Shown here one piece after another: positions 37,610 through 50,223 of a DNA stretch of 64,000 nt (positions are counted from its first letter, which is position 1; the number at the start of each line of letters is the position of its first letter). A model generated the notes under the pieces. It saw only the letters and a list, made by a program, of their open reading frames with translations, did not search any database and was not told where the DNA came from. Position numbers and translations under genes: made by a program. The stretch comes from Cucumis sativus (taxonomy: Eukaryota; Streptophyta; Magnoliopsida; Cucurbitales; Cucurbitaceae): NCBI RefSeq assembly GCF_000004075.3, contig NW_022279559.1, positions 1-64,000 of the forward strand. The letters run 5' to 3'.

Positions 37610-38773
37610 TGTTTTCCCTTTCTTCTCGTTCTCACCCACAAATTTGATGACTCGCAATCAACTCGTCTTTTAAATTTGTTTTCTGAAATCTGAAACAATA
37701 ATATATATATACTCCACACTTCCTGCCCACCTTGAATTTCATTTTCTACTATTCAAAATAAATTTAAGGTAATTATAATATGCAGTAATATTTTTAAAAA
37801 ATTATAAATACAGTACTGTCTACAATTCCTAATAGACAATTATTTTAAATATAATTGTTATATTTGCAACTTTCAAATAAATAATGCTGGGAAAATTTAG
37901 AGATTAATTTAAGGAAAAAATAAAGTGTATTTAGTGATACCAAAATGTTCAAAAATTGAATTTTTATTTAAATAATTGTTTAAAATGTATTTATTTTTAA
38001 AAAATGGTTAAAAATATAGTAAAATATTTACATATTTAATAGAAAAAAATTAAAAATAAATTGAATTTATAATTTGACATATTTAAATGTTTCAATTAAT
38101 TTTTGTTTAATATAATCTTGTATTTTAAAATTTGAATATAATGAAAACATGAAAGATATTGTTTATGTATTTGGAGAGTTAGAATGGTAAAATTCAAAAA
38201 TAATTTTTGGAAACATATTTCATATTGCTACACAAATGATATTTGTTGAAGTGAAACATACTCTAAATATTTCCATTTTTTAAAAAGATTTTTCATTTAG
38301 AAAAACAGATAAAACTGTGTACTCTAAATTGTTTGTGTATTTGTACTCTAAATATTAAAGCTTAAAGCTTAGATGTTTAATACTTTAGTCTATCCCAATG
38401 AGTAGGGAGAATTACGGGTGGAGTCTCAATTTTTATTTCTAATTTGATATTTTCTCTCAAATAATAAACTATTATTTGTTTGTGTGTGAATATAATTAAT
38501 CTATTGTTAGTAAATCGTAGAACTTTAGTTTGAATTCTCCATTGTTATTGTTCATCAAAAGCATGTTTAGAAGTGATTTTAATAAAATTATAGTCTCAAG
38601 CATTTTTTAAATTTGGTTGTCATTCATCTGTAAATAACGGAACTTTTACAATAGATACTTCTCCTATACTGATAGTAACACATCCCATCAACTTAAATCA
38701 AACCTGTGTGAACAAATTTTTACCATATACCAGACACAAAAAGAAAAAAGAAAAAAAAAAAAAAAACCTTTGT
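37610..38773. other. Intergenic DNA between two minus-strand genes
   Basis: Promoter side of the 14-exon gene, then AT-rich DNA. A degraded dispersed-repeat copy lies at about 37780-37880 (aaattataaatacagta..ttatatttgcaac). An A-rich run at about 38742-38766 lies just past the peroxidase stop, on its 3' UTR side. Confidence 0.5.
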
Positions 38774-41316
38774 TTATATGATCACAGATTGGCCATTCAC
38801 TACCCGACAGTTCCTTCTCACTTCCCCGGCCGGCCAGATTGCAAGTCGCCCATCTTCGACATACCTTCCACAAATGCATCAAAAAATGCACTTTGATTTT
38901 TGCTAAAGAACCTCACGTACTTTCTAGTTTCACCGAATGTGTAAAGAGTTTCATCAGAATTCAACAAACCCTCCCACCAACCAAGTCCTTGAAGTACTGA
39001 TTGTCAAAAACGTAAGGTGTGGAATCAAGGTTGAGTGTCACATTTTCATCCACGCCATGAGGGCATCGCTTGAAGAGCTCTTCTCTGAACCTAGGCTCGA
39101 TTGCTGGGTCTGGTCGTCCTGTGCCGGATTGGTTGTAGAGTCGAAACATGATGGAGAAACATCGGCCTTTGCCAATTGAGTGCGAACCTGAAAGAGCTAC
39201 CAAATCTTTGACGGAGAGGTTGTATTTGCTGAAAAGGTCAATGAGAGAAGTTGCATTGGCTCTTGGACTTGGCATGATTTGGTCCGAGTCCTCTTGGCTT
39301 GCTGTTAAACTGTCCAGCCGTCCCAGTTCTACTGGCCAATCAGGGCCGCCTGTCTGAATAAATACAAGTTATGTTCATAAAAATGTGAATTTCATCTCAA
39401 AATTAATTATAAATTAGAGAAATAGCTCATAACTTCATCCTATTATCTTATTTTTGTTTTCAGATTGAATATATTCCTTCAGACTTAATGAATTTATTTC
39501 TTTCTTGTTTATGACATATAAGTGAAAGATCGAACATTCTAAGTTGATAATTCAAATGTGAATCGATTGAGTTATGTTTATTTTAGCTTAATGAATTTAG
39601 ATTCGATAGGGTTAAAAACAATCAATAATAAAAGTGGTTATATTTTGATTTCTTTGGACGTGAATTCTTGACAAAATGAGCAAGAGGATGACATTTGGAA
39701 AAGTAGTTGGGGTGGGAGGATGGGGATGGACCAGTTTGTTATGAATTTTTGGCAGGATTGTTGGTGGAGCTTTTAAACCATTGGAAGTTACTTGCTTATG
39801 CAAGGGTTACTGTCCAACTCTGCTTTATTAACAAGCTACTATTATTATTGGGTACCTTACTAATTCAGTACAAGGTATCAATCCCACTTAACTCTTTTCA
39901 AACAACTTATGAACCATACAAATAGTTGTGATACTTTTCTCATCACTTACACCTCATTTCGTAACTCTTTGAATTTTGATTTTTTAAACTTAAGCTTATA
40001 TACATCATTTCACAACCATTGTTTAGGACGATGTTTGATTGTCTATATTTTAGGAGTATTTTTTACTAAGAATGAGAAAACTATGAACATGGAATTAAGA
40101 GAAAATGAACCCAATTTAAAAATGAAAATAATAATTCTACCCCATCTTAGATCGACTGAATTAGGAAACATGCATGAAAGTTGATTTCTCTCTTTCGAAG
40201 ATAAAAAAATATCATATGCTAAAAATATTCTCTCGTGTGTTTTAAGTTGAAAAATGGTGTCACATCATGTCGGTCTGATTTTCTATGTCTCATACAACTT
40301 TCTTTTGTTGTAGGGTAAAAGATATAACAATAGTTCGATTTTTATAATACATATATACACATTACTCCGCTCTTTCTTATACGGTAGAAATACTCTCTGA
40401 TTCTATAAATTCTTACTTTTCAATTCAATGTTCTACTTCTTATCCTAAATATTTCTTTTTAAATTAAAATCCAACGATTATCACGAAGTATTCAAATTCT
40501 ATATTAAATCGTTTTAAAAAATGGAGTTCACTCAAATTTGGACTGTTGTTTGGTAGCAAAAATTTCAAACAATTAAGTGGAATTAATGGAACTGAAATGT
40601 TAAATTGAAAGGCAGTGTTGGTTGATTCGTTCCTCTTTCTTGTGTTTTCGGAATTTCGATTTGTGGATTTTAGGAGAAGGATTGAGAGTGAAAAACGAAG
40701 CAAAGAAGATAAACATCAAGAAAAACAAATCTCAGGCTCCAATAAGAATTTCATAGCACAAAAAACAGAGGTAGAAGAAACGGAAGTACTCACCAAAAAG
40801 ACAGCGTCTCTGGATGCCATAATTATGATATCTGCACAAGAAACAATGCCAGGACAAACCTTCTCCAAAGTCTCTTTCACTTCATCAACGACTTCGTAAG
40901 ATCTAAGCGAATTAATGTTAGCAAGAGAGAGTTTCTCTCCAAGCATCGTCGGCGTATCATCTAGCAACATAGAAGCATCACAGCCCTGAATTAGACAAAG
41001 GAAACGCCGATTCAGAAGCCAAACAGGTAAAGAAAAAAAGCAAAATCCAAAAGAACGAACAGTTGGGGGGATCAATTACATTAACAAAGCAATCGTGAAA
41101 CTGGAAACGCATAACGGAGGCGACACTACGAGGTTCTCTGATGAAAGCTTTGTGCATCACAGAACGGACTATGGCTTCGGCCTGAGGGCATGAGTTGGAG
41201 TAGAAATTGAGCTGGAGTTTGGCCGGAGAAAGGGATGGAAAGTGGAAGAGGAGGAAGAAGAGGAAGAGAGGGAAGAAGGTATTGGCCATTGGTTGCGCGT
41301 TGGGAATAGAATTCAT
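38774..41316 (-). CDS. Secretory class III peroxidase, peroxidase-17 type (two frameshifts as given)
   Basis: Secreted haem peroxidase that oxidises phenolics with H2O2 in the apoplast or vacuole, in lignification and wall cross-linking. Exons: 41080-41316, 40794-40985, then 39353 down to the stop. The mature domain follows a hydrophobic signal peptide; MANTFF at 41289 is the more likely start, since the first ATG adds nine residues. Distal site R70, F73, H74 in MRFQFHDCFVNGCDAS; proximal His H201 in ALSGSHSIG; SPRANAT is also diagnostic. Expected length is 336 aa from the first ATG, 327 from the second. As written, a G is missing opposite 38969-38971 (expected GGRGLLNSDETLYTF), giving a stop at 38961-38963 after 273 aa. 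A second G is missing opposite 38824-38827, within SGRPGEVRRNC. With both bases present the frame ends at 38774-38776. Confidence 0.9.
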
Positions 41317-43070
41317 TCAGTATTCACTAAAAAAGTTGTTTAGGTTGGAAAGCTTTCTTATAGCAGAGCACAATAGCAATGGCAATGGCAAGTTATAGAC
41401 GACAAAGGCTATATGGGCTAAGGATGGCCAATAATTGCCATTTCTTTGGTCCTTGCCTCCTTTCATGCATCAACTTTAGCTATGACAAAATTAGGAATAT
41501 TAGAACCTGCATATAGAGCTATTGGAGGACTAAAAATAAATTTATGTACTTTTAAAATTATTTTTATAATTTAAAAATGTAATGAAGTGAATTTTATTAT
41601 CATAAATTTTTTTTTTTTGCTATTTTTTGCAATGTCCCTTTTATTTAATTCCTAAGATTGAGGTTACAACTTTTCTACCAACTTTTTCATATTTTGATTT
41701 TAATTTAGTTTTTAATAAAATTAAAATAGATGAATTATAAAAAAAAATGGCAATGGACAATCTATTTAAATTGCATAGTAAATAGTTTGGTCATTTTTTA
41801 AAATAGTAAAATAAATTAAAATATTTATAAGTTATAGCAAAATTTTGGAAAATATTTCGTCGAATTTACTATTTTTTACTATTTCCTCGTTGTACTTTTT
41901 TATATTTTTTGAAAAACTCCACTAAAATATTAGACTTTTATTTTTACATTTATATTTTGTTTCAATTTGGTTGAATATCTACGTTCTTAACCTCAAATTT
42001 TCACTAAATATTTATTAATTTTCACTAAATACTTATTTTTGTATTTACGTAGGTTAATAAATTTAAAATAGTTAGAGTGATGTTTAAATTAAATTTCACT
42101 ATATTTCATCACTTAAAAGTAAATTTGAAATTGTCATTCATAATCCTTCTAAATTAATAAATAAACATAGACATTTGTTTGAAAATGAGTAACGATAAAT
42201 TGACTAATTGAAATTTAAAATATAAATAAAACTATTTCCTATTTCCTATTTGACACATTAATGCTTCATTCCTTTTATGAAAGTAGCAAATTAAAAATTG
42301 ATAGTTTTTTATAATCTTATAACCATTTGATATTACTAATTATTTGTCATATTTGGTAATATTTACTTTGACTGTTTTTTTCTAAATATTTTTGTCAAAT
42401 AAATTAATAATGAACGCGTGTCGAAGTATGAGTGGTGAATGGGGGCATTATGGAGATTCCATTTACTTTTCTAAAATTGTAAAGTAATTATGGGATTGAT
42501 TAAGCTTTATTATAAAATGTTAAGTTAATATTTTTGTAAGGGAAATGGAAGGTGGGAACCACGAGTTTAGGATACATATGATTCCAAATGTTGACATATG
42601 GTTTAGTTTGTGTAAAGAAAACTTTTAAATAGGCAATTTCTTCCTCCCTCCAATGAATGAAGGTCCTAATTTGGGTTTCTGTTGGAAAAAGGCTTAGGCC
42701 TGGGTGGTTTCTTGTTTCTTTCAAAAGGATTTTGTTTTCTTTCTTTCTTTGAGATGTGGTGTGTGTGTGTGTTATTGGGGGAGAGATTGTGAATTTGAGC
42801 AATGATGGAGGAATTCAGAGTTTTGGAGTGGGGTGTTACTTGAGGTTAGATAGTTGTTGGGAGGGATGCATGTAGTCTTGTAGTAATGTTTTGGTGAATG
42901 CGTTGGTTCGTCTAAATAGAGTAAGTTAATCTATGTACTTGTTTTATTGAAGGAACGAAACGAAAGCAATGGGAGATCTTACATTAATTTAATTTGAAAC
43001 TTAAAATTATTGTAAATTGTTAAACAATTGCATAAACAAATTTTCTTATAATTTTAACTAAGGTTAAACA
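41317..43070. other. Intergenic DNA, promoter side of the peroxidase
   Basis: AT-rich, no convincing gene. A degraded dispersed-repeat copy lies at about 41760-41890 (taaaatatttataagttatagcaaaattttgg). The minus-strand frame 42500-42802 crosses simple GT-rich sequence and is not supported. Confidence 0.5.
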
Positions 43071-43079
43071 TATGTTTAA

Positions 43080-44830
43080 ACAAATTATAGATTAGAGAAC
43101 TATAGAATAGAGGAATTTACTCTTGACGACGTCTCTGAATCTACAAATCACCAAATTTGAGACATTACTCGTCGGAGACCTTTATATCCTCTAGGTTGAG
43201 ATTGGTTTGTGAGAATTCATTAGAATGACAAAAAGTTTTGAGAGAATTTCTGATACAATTTGCAAGCAACGACTTAGGTTTAAAAACTTGTTTTGTATTT
43301 ATAACTCACTCTTCTAGAGAATCAGAAGATTCCATTAATTTAAAAAATATTAAATTAATAGAAATATCAAATTAATTATTAATTATATCATATTTAATTA
43401 ATATTCTATTTAAAACATATTTAATGAATATCTCTCGTATATTTTATAGTTTTAATTTAATTAATTTAATAAAATTAAACAAAAACATTAATTGATCCTT
43501 CAATTACTAAATTAAATATCTTATATTTAATTTTACTCAAATTTGAATCATATCCAAATATAAATTTCTCTCGTTACCAATAATTTTAATACGAATCAAA
43601 TTCACATTAAATTAATAGTTCAACTCATTCAAATATTTTATCTCTTATAAATTAATTAGGAATCATATTCAAAATTAAATCTATATAATAAAGTTTAATT
43701 AAAATATAAACTTTATATTATAATGTATCACCATACAATATATTAATTCCTAAAGTAAATTTGAACATTTCAAATTACAACCAATATAAATAAATTTCAT
43801 TACCCTTTACGAGCTAGGAAGAAGATCTAATGAACCTATAGATCAGAAGTTAAAACGATATAAGATTAATTGGCTAAATTCATTAACCACATTAATCAAT
43901 GTTCGCTAACTGTGTGTACACTAGATTCACATTTGAACTCTTCTTACTGTAGATATATTTTTGTGTCAATGCATATATACCAATAACAGTAAGTTAGTCA
44001 TTCACGAGTGTTCGTAACACCAACTGGGTCAAATTACTATTTTATCACTAAGTTACTTCTAGTCCTTAAATACCAGTGCTCCTCTAATGAACAACCTATT
44101 TATGGTTCAACTAATAAACATAAACCTCTCTCGTGCCATAGAGTGGATAGACCCTTTTGTTCAAGTCCTAGAGACATCATTTAAGGAAACACTCATTTAC
44201 TTATCCTAAAGTCGGGAAGAAGTGAATTCCACCTTGTGTGATTATGTTCTTAGCTCCCCACTTGGTCTTGTTCTCAAAATGATAAGCATATTAAGTCGAC
44301 AATTTGGCCTCTCTCACCCGTACAAATCAAAGGACAATCCCTCGCGAACAGGAGTTCATAAATACACTCAGTACTAAAATTAAGTTACCTAGGTCATCCT
44401 AATAAAATAAAAACTCAACTAGTTAACAGAGTTACATCTAGTGGTTACTATTTCGTGGTTCAGTCTTATGCAAACTCATTGAATAAGATACCTTCACTCA
44501 CATTTCACCTACACGAACACATTAAATCATTGCATTTGTATCAAATACAAAGTGAGTCGTATCCATAGTGTTACTTGGATAATCTACCCAACTTTATCTC
44601 TATACTATAGACCCTTTAAGTTTATCTCGAACATTGATTCATGTATGTCTCTACATACTGTTCAAGACTCCTCAAACAACTTAGGATGTTAGTTTATTTG
44701 ATTTAGGTTATTGAGACAAAACTAATAATATAATCAATAACACTAATTGAAATTATAATAATAAAATTTTATTAATAAATAACGGTCAATTAATTATATT
44801 TACTATCTACGAATTTTAGGACAAATCCCA
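43080..44830 (-). mobile_element. Probable solo LTR or LTR-derived retroelement fragment, minus orientation
   Basis: This 1.7-kb block has a different texture from its surroundings: an AT-rich half (43320-43760) and a more complex half (43800-44680) with no open frames. Its right end, read on the minus strand, begins tgggatttgtcctaaaattc, a TG start of the kind seen in Copia-type LTRs of cucurbits as I remember them. A minus-strand TATA box (gagttataaatac, about 43295-43310) sits where an LTR promoter would. No gag/pol frames, primer-binding site or second LTR were found, so a solo LTR is most likely. The left boundary is uncertain and no clear target-site duplication was identified. Confidence 0.45.
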
Positions 44831-46930
44831 ATGGTTTTGGTGTTGCTTCTTGGGCGATTTTGGAGGATCATAGAAAGGTGAATAATTTCATCTTGGTTGT
44901 GCTTCCCCATAGTATGGTGGGTAGATTTATAGTTATTCCTTTAAAATTTCATGGGATGTGGTAGATTTTGTTCTTTGTTCTATTTTGGTTAGGGTTGATG
45001 TGCAATCCATTTAAAGAACTAGGATGGGTTCCAGATTATTGGTGTTGGTGTTACGACTAAGTTTATCATTGCTCATTTGTCTAGATAGTGTCCTGTGACA
45101 ATAGGTGTGGTGACTCAACGTTCATGTTGTGTATCACCCTAACAAAATGGGAATTGATTTGGGTTTGATATCTTGAGAAATAGAAGTGGTAATTTGGTTG
45201 TTGCCTAAACTTTACTTTTGCTTTGGGACACGTAGATGTAGAAGTTAGAGAAAAAATTTGGCCATTCCGATCGAGATAGGTTTGTAGAGAAGATTCACTT
45301 TTATGTGATTTGACTTGTATCGATGTTAATGGTGTGGTTAAAATCTTCTCTATGTTTCTTTCTCTCATCCCTTCCTATTTTTGGGTAGTTTGTGCTAAAA
45401 CTTATTCTTTGCTAAATTGTGTTTGTGGCCGACTTGAGTTATGTTGTAATAAGGTGGCCTATAATTTGACCTACTATGTCTTTCATATTTTGATTATTAT
45501 CATTAGACCAGTGATTTTGGTATTGCTTCTTATTTTTGGAATCCACTCATTTGTTTTAAGAAAAAAAATTTAACAAAAAAGAAAAATAGTTCTAATTGAT
45601 TTATCTTTTGGTAATGGTGTGATACTGTCAACTTCAGGTATAACAAATCCTCATGGTCATTTTACTTTTGGTTTCAAACTTAGTTTCGAATCAAAATATC
45701 TCATACTAATGGAGGTATTTGTATGAGACATTTTCATTTTCATTTGCCAAATTTATCAAAGAGTAAAATTGCTGACATTAATTTGAAACTCAAGGTATAA
45801 TTTGATAAAATTAAAACTCGTGTATTTGTTCGAGTTAAAAAAGTCGTATATGTGTACATATATATTACAAAAATTAAATCTAGAAAGTTGAGTCATAGAA
45901 GTGTAAGAAGAAAGTGAAGTTTGTTGTAACTTACAAGTAAAGGAAGCCAAGCATAGCCAACCAACAAGGCAAAAAGAATGAAAGGGGAAGTGGGAAGAAG
46001 TAGAACCATAATAATTCACACTTCATCTTAGGGTTGTGATTTTCACTTTCAACGTTCCTTTTTGCTTTATCACTACTAGGTCAAACACACTCACATCAAG
46101 AGTCTATTTATTGTATCTCACACTAATGTATTTTTTAAAATATGACGATATTAAAATGAAGTCCACAAATAATATTTATGTAGATAAAATTATAGTGCTA
46201 GAAAAATTCATCACAAGTAATCATTCCCTCTACAAGTCCAACCTCCACCCATTTATATGCATATATAAAATCACAAAATGAAAAATATATTCATATATAT
46301 AAAGGAAATTTCATACGTGACAATTTTTAATTAGGCATGATAGTGAAATGCACAAAGATAAATACAACGCAAGATACGCTCGTATTTCTTATAACATATC
46401 CCTTTATTACATAGGTGAGCATGCAGTAACTGTACCTTATTAGAATATGACAAGAGAAAAAGGGCACGCCATAAACTTTTTGTATGATAATTAATGAATG
46501 GAGGTCGTATGAAAAGTTGTTCATACAATCTAATACTATGAATTTGTTCACGAATGGTTGACTTGAACAAATATTGAATAGTTAGAAGGATTGTAGATTA
46601 AAGTTTCTTTCCTCTCACTTTGTATTGCAATATGAACTCGAAATTTCCTTGGTCCATAAATCACACACCTCTGAGAGGAAAGTACCAAGAAAATGCATAT
46701 TTCATTTTATAAATTTATCATTGCTATTATCGTAACCGAATTGATAATTTTCAACTTCACAATTAAATTGTGTTTGTTGATTATGTATTTAATTTATACC
46801 CAACGTTTTATTATGACTACATTAGTAAACTAAACAAACGTAATAATCATCTTGTAAACAAATAACAAATGTAATCAACATGTGTTTGTTATTTAAATTA
46901 ATTTTACTAATTTGCCACCATCATTATGCC
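44831..46930. other. Intergenic DNA right of the LTR-like block
   Basis: The first 700 bases are GT-rich and contain a short stretch translating as NPNGFGVASWAILEDH. It is vaguely like the RNase-H-type segments of plant retroelements, but too short and too broken to name. The rest is AT-rich with no supported gene. Confidence 0.4.
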
Positions 46931-46934
46931 TAAA

Positions 46935-46988
46935 TGGGCCAATGTTGGGCCGTTGGGCCGTGAAGTGAAGTAACTTTTTAAGGGCCCA
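46935..46988 (+). promoter_or_regulatory. Cluster of TGGGCC (site II) elements in the PABN promoter
   Basis: TGGGCC occurs at 46935-46940, 46946-46951 and 46954-46959, and GGGCCCA, which contains the inverse GGCCCA, at 46982-46988. All lie within about 135 bases upstream of the start codon. Such clusters are bound by TCP factors and are typical of plant housekeeping and RNA/ribosome-biogenesis genes, which fits a poly(A)-binding protein. Most of the window is AT-rich, so the GC-rich cluster stands out. Confidence 0.7.
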
Positions 46989-47068
46989 ACAATTCCGATT
47001 CTATGCAGTTCTACGCATCGAACGAGGAGATTTCTAGAAACCAAAGCGGAATTGTGAGCGAACGAGAT

Positions 47069-50000
47069 ATGGAGGAAGAGGAGCACGAGGTATACGGTGG
47101 AGAAATCCCAGTTGAAGGGGAGATGGAAGGAGACGTTGACATGTCTGCCGGCGACGACGACGCTGTCAAGGTTGCCATTTGTTCTTTCTCTTTCTGGTTC
47201 TCGTGCTTTGGAGAGAATCAGAAGAATTACAATTGTGATCGTTTATGTATTTCAGGAGCTTGACGAGATGAAAAAGCGCTTGAAGGAGATGGAGGAAGAA
47301 GCAGCGGCTCTTCGAGAAATGCAGGCCAAGGTTGAAAAAGAAATGGGAGCTGTGCAAGGTTGTTTTCTCATGATTACGCATTATTGTTTTCGTTAGAAAC
47401 ATCTAGTCATGGAATCTCTTGAATTTGGATTGTGATGTTGTAAGCGATGATTTGGGGCTTGAAATTTTTGATGTGTTGTTGTGATATATTTGCTAGTATT
47501 ACCACATATCTGTTTCGTTTCTTGCAAATTGCTAGCATATTACCACATAGCTGTGCAAGGTTGACAAAACTCTTGACATTATGGTTCGTAATTGTTACTT
47601 TTAAATTTTAGAATATGTTTAAGCTTGTGTTTAGTTTTATGTAACCTAGGGGAGTAATAATCGTATGTGATTATGGTTTTAGACAGAAACCAATATTGAA
47701 TTATGCGATCATGTTGGTTGAAAGTTTCTTAAACTGGATGAATTTTAAAGTATGGTATTATAGTTAGTTTGTTTCTATAATTATTCTCCAATTTGGCCTA
47801 TCTTATTTTACCTATTGTTGTTATGTTTGATGCAGATCCTGCTGGTACATCAGCTAGTCAAGCAGGCAAGGAGGAGACTGATTCACGATCAGTATTTGTT
47901 GGCAATGTGAGAAGAAAAATGTCCCTACTGATGTTCTTTAGATTTGAGAAAAACTTTTTAGTTATTTGATCTGTGGAAAAATGTTATTGAAATGAGGAAT
48001 TTCTGCAAAAATTCAAAAAGAAAAAAAAAAGAAGGAAGAAGAATAGAAAGAAAGAAGAAAACTGTGAACGATGGTTGAAATACTGGTATAATGGGAAAAA
48101 ATCAGTGAGAAAAAGAAAGAAAAAAAGAAAAAGAATCTGAAACATCAAAAACCATTAGTGAGTTGTTGCATTTAGAACAAAGGGACTGTTGCTAGTAGAA
48201 CTTATGTTGCTGTAAAACATGCGCTTTGGAGGCTGGGACCGTTAAATGTGGAATAATGATGTCGATGGCTCAACTCTAGGTGACAACTCAAATGTCTCCG
48301 AGGAAGCAGAGGCGAGTCAAGTGCATGCAATTTTAGTTGCAGAGCCTTGTCAATGCTCGCAGTATTATCGTTTGTCTCACAAATGAGCTAAAAGGTGGAG
48401 GCGAGGGTGTAAGATAAACGCTTTTTTGTGGAATTATTTTTCTAGTTTGTGCTTCATTTGACTCGGTTAGACCAAATGTTGGATTTTAATGCATGCATTT
48501 CACCTTAACCAGGTGATCTTTGAAAGACTATTAGTCCTTTTCTTCATATTAGAAAATTTTACTAGATTTATTTATTAATCTAGACTTTTCCTTTTAGTTA
48601 GAAACTCAACCTGTCATCTTCCGGCAGAGAGTCTTCTAGTTTCATAGTGGTAATTTTATTTCAAAACTATGTGAACTAAGATTAATGTGAGAAATCCTCC
48701 ATGTTGAAGAATAAATACCTCATTCTCAATCATATCTAATGTGGAACTGTTTTCTACTACTTATAATTGATCTATTAGCAGAGGGAGGCATGCTTGGACA
48801 TGCATCTGCCATGTGAATCTCATGCCTCTGATTGACTGCTACTTCTACATATGTTCATTGAACATATGAGTTGGATTTTCGTGGTGATTTGGTGATTTTG
48901 TTCATAGTTAATAATTTCTGATTCACTTCCCATGCCATTGGAAGTTTATTACTTCTTAATGTTGCTCTGGTGTATTTATCCCCAAGCCTTGTTGATTACA
49001 TGTGATGAAGTTTGCTTTTCTTTTTTTGTTTTTGTTTTTGTACAAAGCTTCTTAGCGTAAAACTTTATTAAGAAACCAAACAATTAAGTCACTGAAAAAG
49101 TAAGTAGTATTTATATTTATATTAAAAGCTAAACAACAATCATAAGACTTTTTTTTTAAAACATACTAACTTAATTATTGCTGTCTGATGTGTTCTTCGA
49201 ACAGAGAACACTAGCTTTGTATTCACTTTTATAGAACTTAACTATTTTATGCTCAAAGCTCTACTTCAACAATCAACGTCCTTGTTTTGAAGGTTGACTA
49301 TGCATGCACACCCGAAGAAGTGCAACAGCATTTCCAATCCTGTGGTACTGTCAACAGAGTGACTATTTTAACTGATAAATTTGGTCAGCCGAAGGGCTTT
49401 GCCTATGTAGAATTTCTTGAAGCTGAAGCTGTTCAAGAGGCTCTCGTTCTGAATGAATCTGAGCTACATGGGCGGCAACTGAAGGTGAGTCTTCCATTCT
49501 CTAGGTTTTCCATAAAAAATAAAAAGGTTTTTCGTTCACAAAAAAAAAAAAAAGGAAATTTCTGGAAGGAGAAACCTTTCTGGTTCACTGGTTTGGTTTG
49601 GTGTGAATAGATAGATATAGGTTAAATTTCAAATTTGGTCGTAGGGTTTGAGTGATGTTAGTTATGTTAGAATTGAGTCGTAATGGTTCGTAATTAATAT
49701 TTACTCCCTACGGTTTCATAAAACCTTCACAGATAGGTTCAACGATAAAGACATTTATGAGAATTTTATCAAATAATAGGGACTGTCTGTGAGGTTTTGT
49801 CAAAACTATAGAGACTAAATTCTATCTTTACTCTAACACTTCAATTTCACAAACCCTAGGAACAAATTTGTAATTTACTTCAACCAGATAGATATCATGC
49901 AACGCTTGGGAACTTCAATATCACTCTGACCAATATTGACATTATTTGCTTGATTACACCATTCCAGGTTTTGCCCAAGAGAACAAATGTTCCTGGTATG

Positions 50001-50223
50001 AAGCAATATCGTGCACGTCGCTATAACCCGTACGTGGGATTTAGGAGACCTTATGCACCACCATATTTCTATTCACCTTATGGATACGGGTACAGTTTCT
50101 AGTTTCCTAATCTTGCATTGTCATGGAAATTGTTGATTCTGCCAGTTTCTTGATCCTTCAATATCCCAATGCAGGAAGATGCCCCGGTTTCGTAGGTCCA
50201 TGAGGTACATGCCTTATTATTAG
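47069..50223 (+). CDS. Nuclear polyadenylate-binding protein, PABN/PABPN1 type
   Basis: Nuclear poly(A)-binding protein that stimulates poly(A) polymerase and sets tail length. Exons: 47069-47170, 47256-47358, 47836-47906, 49293-49484, 49968-50089, 50175-50223; all junctions GT-AG with matching phases; 212 aa. Residues 1-34 are acidic. Residues about 35-70 form a Glu/Lys coiled coil ([20 protein letters not shown]), the helix that activates poly(A) polymerase in PABPN1. An RRM spans about 86-165 with RNP2 SVFVGN and RNP1 KGFAYVEF. The tail is Arg/Tyr/Pro-rich and ends RYMPYY, likely an arginine-methylation and nuclear-import region. The start at 47069 gives the usual short acidic N-terminus; an upstream in-frame ATG at 47003 would add 22 atypical residues. 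No lesion seen. Closest Arabidopsis relatives from memory: PABN1-3, including At5g65260. Confidence 0.95.

Noticed and set aside
44830-45000. RNase H remnant reading NPNGFGVASWAILEDH
   Set aside because: Too short, and interrupted soon afterwards; could be chance.
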